From Prevotella sp. (GTDB lineage: Bacteria; Bacteroidota; Bacteroidia; Bacteroidales; Bacteroidaceae): a stretch of DNA of 64,000 bases. The notes beneath the pieces were generated by a model. It was not told the origin of the DNA, made no database searches, and saw only the letters and a program-made list of their open reading frames with translations. This document shows, in pieces, positions 36,560 to 44,242 of this stretch (its first letter is position 1; every line of letters starts with the position of its first letter). Location of the stretch: NCBI GenBank assembly GCA_017941345.1, contig JAGAWQ010000008.1, forward strand, positions 62,001 through 126,000, read 5' to 3'. The translations under genes were made by a program, and so were the position numbers.

Positions 36560-38041
36560 ATGCAGAAACTGGAGTGGTGCGTTATTATTATAATACTGCT
36601 TGTACTGGCTTCCTGCTCACCCGGTGGGAAACGGTATAAAATAGGTGTGTCGCAATGTTCGGCAGACATCTGGCGGGAGAAGCAGAATGCGGAACTAAGG
36701 ATGGGAGCCTACTTACAAGGTGATGTGGAACTGCGTTTTGCCGCTGCTTATGACAGCGACGAGCGGCAGGTGCAGCAGATTGACAGTCTCGTCAATGCAG
36801 GTATCGACTTGCTGATTGTAGCACCTAACCAGGTGGCGACCATCTCGCCGGCTATCGACCGTGCCTTCGACAAGGGCATCCCAGTCATCGTGTTCGAGCG
36901 CAAGACCAACTCGCAAAAGTACACCGCATTCATCTCCGCCGACAACTACGAGATGGGACGTGTGATGGGCGAATACATCGCCTCGCAGTTACAAGGGAAA
37001 GGTCGTGTAATGGAAATCATGGGACTTGAAGGCTCGTCACCAGCCATCGAACGTCACAATGGCTTTGCCGATGCCCTGAAGAATTTTCCAGACATTGAGA
37101 TTATTGCTACTCTGCAAGGCGACTGGACGGAGGAAAGTGCCGTCAAGGCCATTCAGAATTATCACGGCAACTTGAGTAACGTTGACTTTGTCTTCGGCCA
37201 GAACGACCGTATGGCTATCGGTGCCCGTAAGGCCCTCTCGCTTCTCACTCCCCACTCCCCACTCCCCAAATTCTGTGGCATTGATGGCTTGCCTGGTAAG
37301 AACGGTGGAATCCAGTTGGTACGCGACAGCATCCTCGACGCCTCCTACATCTATCCTACACATGGCGACCAGCTGATACAGTTGGCTGTCGAAATCCTCA
37401 AAGGGTATCCCTACGAGAAAGAGACCCTCATGATGTCGGCTCTCGTCACCCGCGACAATGCCCGTGTGCTCCTGATGCAGAACGAAGAAATATTACGCCA
37501 GTCGGACTATCTCGACCAGCTGCACCGCCGGGCCGACAACTATCTCGAACAGTTGGGCACACAGCACGTCATCAACTGGATGGCTCTTGGCGTCATCATC
37601 CTGTTGGTAGTGACCATCGTGCTGTTCTATCTCTATCACATGAAGAGGGTGGCCATGCAGCGGGAGCGTGTTATCAACACTATCTGGGAAATAGAATCTG
37701 TAGAGACAAACGATACGCCAGAGACCTCCATCTTCATCACCCGCTTCAAGGAGGTCGTCGAGGCAAGGTTGGCCGACAGCGATGTCAGCGTAGAGGATTT
37801 GGCCGCTGACATGAATCTGAGCCGCGTACAACTCTATCGCAAGGTTAAATCCATCAGCGGCTCGTCGCCTGTCGAACTATTGCGGACAGCACGACTGAAA
37901 CGAGGCTACCAGTTGCTGCTCACCAGCGACAAGAGTGTCAGCGAGGTGGCCTACGAGGTAGGCTTTACGGCACCCAGCTACTTCACCAAGTGCTTCAAAG
38001 ACGAATACGGCATGTTGCCAGGGGATGTCCGCCAGAATTAA
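36560..38041 (+). CDS. Membrane-spanning regulator II: sugar-binding domain, TM, AraC domain
   Basis: A 493-residue paralogue of the regulator at 20705. It has a good lipobox (VLASC, Cys 19), a type I periplasmic sugar-binding domain (about 26-310; IGVSQCSADIWRE, GIDLLIVAPN, VFERKTNSQK, GQNDRMAIGARKA, GIDGLPG), a transmembrane helix (337-360) and an AraC domain (about 394-491) with LSRVQLYRKVKS and GFTAPSYFTKCFKDEYG. The first recognition helix is almost identical to that of regulator I. No kinase or receiver domain is present. The likely targets are the inverted repeats before susC II and before the GH32-permease unit. Residues LLTPHSPLP are coded by a CACTCCC simple repeat. Confidence 0.85.
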   Translation: MQKLEWCVIIIILLVLASCSPGGKRYKIGVSQCSADIWREKQNAELRMGAYLQGDVELRFAAAYDSDERQVQQIDSLVNAGIDLLIVAPNQVATISPAIDRAFDKGIPVIVFERKTNSQKYTAFISADNYEMGRVMGEYIASQLQGKGRVMEIMGLEGSSPAIERHNGFADALKNFPDIEIIATLQGDWTEESAVKAIQNYHGNLSNVDFVFGQNDRMAIGARKALSLLTPHSPLPKFCGIDGLPGKNGGIQLVRDSILDASYIYPTHGDQLIQLAVEILKGYPYEKETLMMSALVTRDNARVLLMQNEEILRQSDYLDQLHRRADNYLEQLGTQHVINWMALGVIILLVVTIVLFYLYHMKRVAMQRERVINTIWEIESVETNDTPETSIFITRFKEVVEARLADSDVSVEDLAADMNLSRVQLYRKVKSISGSSPVELLRTARLKRGYQLLLTSDKSVSEVAYEVGFTAPSYFTKCFKDEYGMLPGDVRQN

Positions 38042-38042
38042 G

Positions 38043-38142
38043 AAAAATCGTTCAATGTTTAACAAAAATGTTACATTGAACGATTTTTTTGTCTCAATGA
38101 AACATCTCTTTTATCCTGTACTTGAAAATAAGCATACCTTTG
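38043..38142 (+). promoter_or_regulatory. Inverted repeat and promoter between regulator II and susC II
   Basis: A 16-base perfect inverted repeat (38043-38058 and 38073-38088, arms AAAAATCGTTCAATGT and complement) ends in a T-run, so as RNA it is a terminator for the regulator gene. Its core runs from CGTTCA at 38049 to TGAACG at 38082, 34 bases, and is followed after exactly 52 bases by the -7 box TACCTTTG (38135-38142), then CAGCAGA. The same spacing occurs at 49523-49616, which suggests that the DNA is also an operator. Confidence 0.7.
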
Positions 38143-38185
38143 CAGCAGATAATTCATTCAAGTACTAACCAAAAAGTAAAAGCAA

Positions 38186-41100
38186 ATGAAACAAGCAAAG
38201 AGAATCTTACTCAGTTTCCTGATGCTGCTGACGTGTATAATAATGTACGCGCAACAGGAGATTTCGGGAACGGTGACCGACGCTATGGGTCCGGTCATCG
38301 GTGCTACCGTCATGGAGAAGGGTACCAACAATGGTACAGTAACCGATTTCGACGGTAATTTCAAGTTGAAGGTGCAGGCAGGCAAGACCTTGGTCTTCTC
38401 CTACATCGGCTACAAGACCATCGAGCTTCCTGCCCAGGAAGGCATGCAAGTAAAGATGGAAGATGACTCTCAAACCTTAAACGAGGTTGTAGTAACTGGT
38501 TATCAGGTTCAGCGTAAGGCCGACCTGACCGGTGCTGTTGGTGTAATGGACCTGAAGAAGCCCAAGTCTGAAGGTTCAAACAACATCGTCAACTCTCTGC
38601 AAGGTCGCATTCCCGGCGTTAACGTCATCACTGACCCGGCTCCAGGTGGTGGCAGTTCTAGCATCCAGATTCGTGGTGTCAGCAACTTCAACGGCAACAA
38701 TGCACCGCTTTATGTGATCGACGGCGTGGCTACAACGGAGAATCTTAACTCTATCAACCCTGCTGATATCGAAACCATGCAGGTGCTGAAGGACGCATCA
38801 TCAGCATCCATCTACGGTTCGCGCGCAGCCAATGGTGTCATCATTATCACCACCAAATCTGGTAAGGGAGGTAAATTGAGTGTCAACGTGGGCTATACTG
38901 CCAGCGCACAATTCGTTGCCAAGAAAATAGACATGCTTAATGCCAACCAGTTTGGCACATTGTACTATCAGGCCATGGCAAACAACAATCAGTCTGGATA
39001 CAACCCACTTTACACCTATGATTCTGCTGGCAATGCATACCTCAATCAGTATGTAGCTGGTCACGAGGGTGAGGTAGGCTATGAGCTTCATGATACTAAC
39101 TGGCAGGACCAGATGTACAGCACTGCATGGACGCATAACCTCAATGCCTCTGTAAGCAGTTCGGGTGAAAAGGGTTCCATGATGGTGTCTGGCAACTACA
39201 TCACCCAGAACGGTGTGGCCAAGTATAGCAAGTATAAGCGTTATACCATCCGCCTCAATTCTTCCTATAACATCTCAAAATATGTCACAGTAGGAGAGAA
39301 CCTCATGGTGGCACGTTGGAATAATAATATAGGTGGCTTCGGTGGCGACGCAGGCGTCGCAGGCAATACGTTGCGCCAGTTTGCAGGTATGCCGGTGACT
39401 CAGAGTAACGGTTCATACAGCGTTGGCATGCTCATCAGCAGGTCAGACACGTCCAACCCTATGGAGGACCTGTACAACGCACGAGAGAACGACAGTGAGT
39501 CATGGCGCATCTTTGGCAACGGATACATCGAGGTAAAGCCTGTCAAGGGTCTTTCGCTAAAGACCAACTTCGGTTATGATCACTCACAGTTTGAAAACGA
39601 CAACCTCACCCGTACTACTTATGCCAATACCACAGCGTCTGTTTATCGTGCATTCGGCAAGGGCGACACGTGGACATGGACCAATACCGCCAACTATTTA
39701 GGCACATTCGGCCAGCACACCATAAACGGTCTGATGGGTGTAGAGGCTATAGGCTATGACTACAGCGACTTCAACGCTACGCGCAAGAACTACCTCAACG
39801 AAGACTACAACTATATGGTAATCGGTGCCGGAACAGGCGAGCAGTCAAATGGTGGAGGCAAGGCTTCTTGGGGACTCTTCTCACTCTTCTGGAAGGCTGA
39901 CTACAACTTTGCTGACCGTTATCTCTTCTCTGTAACGCTGCGTTACGATAAGACCTCACGTCTTGGAAAGAACAACAATTCCGGTACCTTCCCTGCATTC
40001 TCTGGTGCATGGCGCATTACGGAGGAGAAGTTCTGGAAGAAGAACTCGGTACTCACAGACATGAAGCTTCGTCTTGCATGGGGACAGAATGGTAACTCCG
40101 CTATTGGCGACTATGCTACCTATACCACCTACTCCACCTCTAACATCGCTGGCTACGACCTCGACGGCACGGGCACAAAGTACAATGAAGGTCTGGCAGT
40201 AAGCAATAAAGGTACAGAGGGGCTGAAGTGGGAGACGACATCCCAGTTCAACGTAGGTCTTGACACACGTTGGATGAATGGTGCTCTTGGCTTCAGCACC
40301 GACTTCTATGTAAAGTCAACCAAGGACATGCTGACTCAGCCCCCGGTGATTTCAGCGGCAGGTCCTAATGCTCTTCAGTGGCGTAATACTGGTAACATGC
40401 GCAACGTAGGTATTGAGGCAACTCTTGACTATCGTTCACCAGCGTATGGCGATTTCTCATGGGACGGCTCTTTCAATATTGCACACTATAAGAATAAGGT
40501 GACAAAGCTCAACGATGCCCAGACCTACATCGGTGGTGATATCCGCCTGATAGAAGACCAGCCAATGGGAGTTTACTACGGATATGTTTGCGATGGAATC
40601 TTCCAGAACAAGGAGCAGGTGGCCAACCATGCCACCCAGACAGGTGCTGAGCCTGGCCGTCTCATCTTCCGTGATATCAACGGTGATGGTAAGATCACCG
40701 ATGACGACCGTTGCATTATAGGCGATCCTAACCCAGACTTGTCCTTGAGCCTTAATCTCGATCTGAAGTGGAAGAACTTCACGCTCTCCATGTTCTTTAC
40801 CGGCGAATTCGGTTTCGACGTGGTAAACAGCATGAAGCACCTCACAGACTTCTTCTCTTATGGTAATGCTTTCAACAACCGTGGTTCCTCCACACTCGGT
40901 GCCTGGACACCTTCCAATACCGGTGCTTCTGTGCCTGCGGTTTCTGTTGTTGACAATAACAATGAGTCACGCTTCTCTACTTACTACATTGAGGATGGTT
41001 CTTACTTCAAGATGAAGTACATCAAGATAGGCTATGAAGTGCCTGCGTCTTTCTGTCGCAAGCTCTCTATGAACAGCATCAATATCTTTGCGCAGCTTGA

Positions 41101-41233
41101 GAATGTCTTTACCGCTACGAAGTATAAAGGACTGGATCCGGAACTCGGTACCAGCACGTACGGTGCACGTATCGACAACGGTCCGTACCCCCGTAGCCGC
41201 ACGTTCTCTATGGGACTCAATGTTTCTCTCTAA
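38186..41233 (+). CDS. SusC/RagA TonB-dependent outer-membrane transporter II
   Basis: A 1015-residue outer-membrane transporter with signal peptide (…MYAQQ), carboxypeptidase-regulatory-like domain (ISGTVTDAMGPVIGATV), TonB box LNEVVVTGY, plug (IQIRGVSNFNGNNAPLYVID, YGSRAANGVIIITTKSG) and barrel ending in the aromatic-type strand SRTFSMGLNVSL. The N-terminal 130 residues are near-identical in pattern to SusC I, while the plug loops and barrel differ, suggesting a different fructan or a different chain length. It is followed 24 bases later by its SusD partner. Confidence 0.95.
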   Translation: MKQAKRILLSFLMLLTCIIMYAQQEISGTVTDAMGPVIGATVMEKGTNNGTVTDFDGNFKLKVQAGKTLVFSYIGYKTIELPAQEGMQVKMEDDSQTLNEVVVTGYQVQRKADLTGAVGVMDLKKPKSEGSNNIVNSLQGRIPGVNVITDPAPGGGSSSIQIRGVSNFNGNNAPLYVIDGVATTENLNSINPADIETMQVLKDASSASIYGSRAANGVIIITTKSGKGGKLSVNVGYTASAQFVAKKIDMLNANQFGTLYYQAMANNNQSGYNPLYTYDSAGNAYLNQYVAGHEGEVGYELHDTNWQDQMYSTAWTHNLNASVSSSGEKGSMMVSGNYITQNGVAKYSKYKRYTIRLNSSYNISKYVTVGENLMVARWNNNIGGFGGDAGVAGNTLRQFAGMPVTQSNGSYSVGMLISRSDTSNPMEDLYNARENDSESWRIFGNGYIEVKPVKGLSLKTNFGYDHSQFENDNLTRTTYANTTASVYRAFGKGDTWTWTNTANYLGTFGQHTINGLMGVEAIGYDYSDFNATRKNYLNEDYNYMVIGAGTGEQSNGGGKASWGLFSLFWKADYNFADRYLFSVTLRYDKTSRLGKNNNSGTFPAFSGAWRITEEKFWKKNSVLTDMKLRLAWGQNGNSAIGDYATYTTYSTSNIAGYDLDGTGTKYNEGLAVSNKGTEGLKWETTSQFNVGLDTRWMNGALGFSTDFYVKSTKDMLTQPPVISAAGPNALQWRNTGNMRNVGIEATLDYRSPAYGDFSWDGSFNIAHYKNKVTKLNDAQTYIGGDIRLIEDQPMGVYYGYVCDGIFQNKEQVANHATQTGAEPGRLIFRDINGDGKITDDDRCIIGDPNPDLSLSLNLDLKWKNFTLSMFFTGEFGFDVVNSMKHLTDFFSYGNAFNNRGSSTLGAWTPSNTGASVPAVSVVDNNNESRFSTYYIEDGSYFKMKYIKIGYEVPASFCRKLSMNSINIFAQLENVFTATKYKGLDPELGTSTYGARIDNGPYPRSRTFSMGLNVSL

Positions 41234-41257
41234 CTCATAAACAATAATTCTAAATTC

Positions 41258-42985
41258 ATGATTTCTATGCAAACCAAAATTAAATCAGTCATCAGAACGG
41301 CCCTCTGCACACTGCCTATGCTCGGTATTGCGATGGGTATGACAACATCCTGTTCAGACCTGCTCGACAAGCAGCCTTATGGTGCTCTGGTAGCAGAACA
41401 AATGACAGAGGAGAATGCCACACAGCTGATGACATCAGCCTATGCTGGATTATACTCACACTATTTTGGCAACAATGAGGCCTTTGCAGGCCCCTCTACC
41501 AACTGGATCTTCGACGTGCGCTCAGATGATGCCCTGAAGGGTGGTGGTGCTACCTCTATGGAGGAAAATATTCACCAGTTGGAGATGTCTAACCTGAACA
41601 GCGACAATGTGTCTTGTTTCAATAAGTGGCAGAATAACCTCTATGCCCTGGCTTGTACCAACAGTGCATTGAAGGCTTTGGTAGATGCCAACAATGAAAG
41701 CTTTAAGGGTCTGATTGCCGAGATGCAGTTCCTTCGCAGCTTCTACTATTTTGACCTGTTGAAGATTTTCAAGTATCTGCCTTACCTCGATGAGAATACT
41801 AATGCCAACGAGGTGCGCAACGATGAGTTCTCACAGGTGGAGATATATGACAAACTCCTGCCACTGCTTGAGGCAGCCTACAATGACTTGCCTGAGACTC
41901 AGGCTTCAGCGGGACGTGCTAACAAGTATGCCGCAGCTGCTCTGTTGGCTAAGATGTATGCCCAACGCCCTGGTGCCACAAACTGGACGAAGGTAGAAGA
42001 GTGGGCAGGCAAGGTGGTCAAGTCTGGTCAGTATGAGGTGTATGAGTACAGCAACGACATCGCTAAGATAGAATACAACAATAAGAAGGAGTCTATCTTC
42101 GCCATGCAGTGCTCTACGGCAAACAGCCATGCCTTCGTGAACTGGGCTAACATGCTTAACTGTACCGTGTCAGAGGGCAACCTCTATGGCAACGGCGACG
42201 ACTTCTTCCTCGCCTCACAAGATCTGGTTAACTGCTACCGTACCGATGAGGTGACCGGTCTGCCCCTGCTAGACGATGCAGAGCGCTATGCCAAGGGCGA
42301 TGTAGGTGTGTCACTCGACTACACCGTTGACCCACGTCTGGACTGCACAGTAGGGCGCATCGGCATGCCGTGGAAGTCACCTGACGGCAATACGCAGATA
42401 TACAACCAGAACTGGGTCCGCGCTATGGATATCTATGGTGAGTACTCTGGTAAGAAGTTTGTGGAAGAGCCCTCAAAGAGCGGTAAGGAAGTGCCTTGGG
42501 GATATAGTGAGCTAAACTTCATTTTTCTGCGCTATTCTGACATCCTGCTTCTGCATGCTGAAGCACTGATCGAACTGGGTAGTGATCTTGCTACTGCCAA
42601 CGCTGAAATCAATCAGGTACGCCAAAAGGCAGAGCGCACATTGAATGCCGAGACAACTAATATGCCTATCGATATCGACTCATGGAAGCAGGCTTACAGA
42701 GTTGGTCAATATCCCAATGATGCTAAGTGGACAAAGGACTATGCTCGCAAAGCTGTGCGCATGGAGCGTCGTCTAGAACTCGCTATGGAAGGCGGTCGCT
42801 GGTTTGACCTCGTGCGTTGGGGTATAGCTGAGCAGACCATGAACGCTTACTATAGCCGCGAGTTTAAGCATCACTCCTATTTGCAGGGCGCCAATGTCAC
42901 AGCAGATGAGCTGTATCTTCCTGTGCCTCTTGCCGAGATCACCAATTCTAACGGTAAGTACGTTGCTAAAGGAAAAGACAATTAA
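41258..42985 (+). CDS. SusD/RagB glycan-binding lipoprotein II
   Basis: A 575-residue surface lipoprotein (lipobox TTSC, about Cys 32, then SDLLDKQP). Family landmarks: EENATQLMTSAYAGLYS, AEMQFLRSFYYFDLLKIF, the C-terminal DILLLHAEALIELG and MERRLELAMEGGRWFDLVRWG. It differs clearly from SusD I, in line with separate ligand preference. Start at 41258 or the Met at 41267 both give a signal peptide. Works with SusC II. Confidence 0.95.
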   Translation: MISMQTKIKSVIRTALCTLPMLGIAMGMTTSCSDLLDKQPYGALVAEQMTEENATQLMTSAYAGLYSHYFGNNEAFAGPSTNWIFDVRSDDALKGGGATSMEENIHQLEMSNLNSDNVSCFNKWQNNLYALACTNSALKALVDANNESFKGLIAEMQFLRSFYYFDLLKIFKYLPYLDENTNANEVRNDEFSQVEIYDKLLPLLEAAYNDLPETQASAGRANKYAAAALLAKMYAQRPGATNWTKVEEWAGKVVKSGQYEVYEYSNDIAKIEYNNKKESIFAMQCSTANSHAFVNWANMLNCTVSEGNLYGNGDDFFLASQDLVNCYRTDEVTGLPLLDDAERYAKGDVGVSLDYTVDPRLDCTVGRIGMPWKSPDGNTQIYNQNWVRAMDIYGEYSGKKFVEEPSKSGKEVPWGYSELNFIFLRYSDILLLHAEALIELGSDLATANAEINQVRQKAERTLNAETTNMPIDIDSWKQAYRVGQYPNDAKWTKDYARKAVRMERRLELAMEGGRWFDLVRWGIAEQTMNAYYSREFKHHSYLQGANVTADELYLPVPLAEITNSNGKYVAKGKDN

Positions 42986-43021
42986 ATCATATTCAATCAT
43001 CAAATAAAAAACAATAATCCT

Positions 43022-44215
43022 ATGAAACGATATTTTTTCTTGGCGATTGCAGCCGTAGTGGCTCTTGCCTTCACAGTTACATCATGTAGCGATGTAGAGT
43101 TGGAGAATACTCCATACTCAGAGCCTGTGTCTAATCTTCAGTACACGCTGTCAAAGAAGAATGTGACCATCACGTGGAATGCACCTTCTGGTGCTGACGA
43201 GGTGGCTGTCTTCCTGGACAATACGCAGAAGGCCACTCTGCCTATCAGCACTACATCATACACTTATGAGAACATTGCTGATGGCGAGGAGCACGTACTC
43301 ACCGTGAAGGCCATCTACAAGGATGCCGGACGACTCTCAGAGGGCGTAAGCCTCACCGTGAAGTTAGAGTCAAAGACAAAGGCTGCCTTCTTGCTGCCTA
43401 CAGGAGTTAGCGCATATACTGCTCTGCCCGATGATGACGAGGTGGCTGCCGGTGAATATTTCCAGAACAACTTTGTGGCAAGCGACAAGGGCCAGTTTAT
43501 CCATGTCAGCGACATTGCCGGTCTTGACATTGAGGTCATTCCTGTGATATGGGTGATCGTTGACCGCGTAGGTATCGGCGCGGGTGCTGACAAGCTGCCT
43601 TTCACCGCTGCTGAGCAGAACGCGCTGAAGGACTTCGTGCAGAAAGGTGGTAACCTCTACCTTACTAACCACGCAACACAGCTGGCTCATGGTATAGGTC
43701 GTATCGCATTCAATGTGACATGCTTCGGCGACGGCAATGGTGGAGAACACGGCGACATCTGGAGCGTCAACCCCGTGCTGGGCAGTGGCATGGGCACACC
43801 GTACAACCGCTCTGAACACGCTATCTTCACAGGCATCGCTCAGGAGAACTATAACGGTTGGGCTCAGAAGACTGTTGCCCTGCTTGGTCCTGGCACACAC
43901 GAGGATCACAACTGTTTCTGGATTCCTGCTGACTGTAGTCAGGGATATGGCGGCAATGGTGATGTGACGACCGTACCTAATTTCGAGCAGGTCAACACGG
44001 CTGAGATTCTTGGCGGTTGGGGCCAGGTGACCGACTACTGCGTAGGTGGTATCATTGAGTTCAAGCCTACCGATACTTATAAGGGCACGGTACTCGTCAA
44101 TGGTTTTGCTGCTTACGAGTGGCATCAGAATACGCCTGCTAATGGTCAGCCCAAGAATGTTTATCAGAACAACATCGAGAAGCTGACGACAAATGCTCTC
44201 AATTATCTGAAGTAA
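43022..44215 (+). CDS. DUF4960 surface lipoprotein II with fibronectin-like domain
   Basis: A 397-residue lipoprotein (VTSC, Cys 22). Residues about 35-115 form a fibronectin type III-like module (VSNLQYTLSKKNVTITWNAP, ENIADGEEHVLTVKAIYKD). The remainder is a DUF4960 domain (FVQKGGNLYLTNHATQLAHG, WIPADCSQGYGG), parallel to the protein at 27442 but with a different N-terminal module. It occupies the same position after SusD, so it is probably the third surface glycan-binding component of locus II. Confidence 0.8.
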   Translation: MKRYFFLAIAAVVALAFTVTSCSDVELENTPYSEPVSNLQYTLSKKNVTITWNAPSGADEVAVFLDNTQKATLPISTTSYTYENIADGEEHVLTVKAIYKDAGRLSEGVSLTVKLESKTKAAFLLPTGVSAYTALPDDDEVAAGEYFQNNFVASDKGQFIHVSDIAGLDIEVIPVIWVIVDRVGIGAGADKLPFTAAEQNALKDFVQKGGNLYLTNHATQLAHGIGRIAFNVTCFGDGNGGEHGDIWSVNPVLGSGMGTPYNRSEHAIFTGIAQENYNGWAQKTVALLGPGTHEDHNCFWIPADCSQGYGGNGDVTTVPNFEQVNTAEILGGWGQVTDYCVGGIIEFKPTDTYKGTVLVNGFAAYEWHQNTPANGQPKNVYQNNIEKLTTNALNYLK

Positions 44216-44242
44216 GCACAAGTTAGAAACTAAAAAACTACT

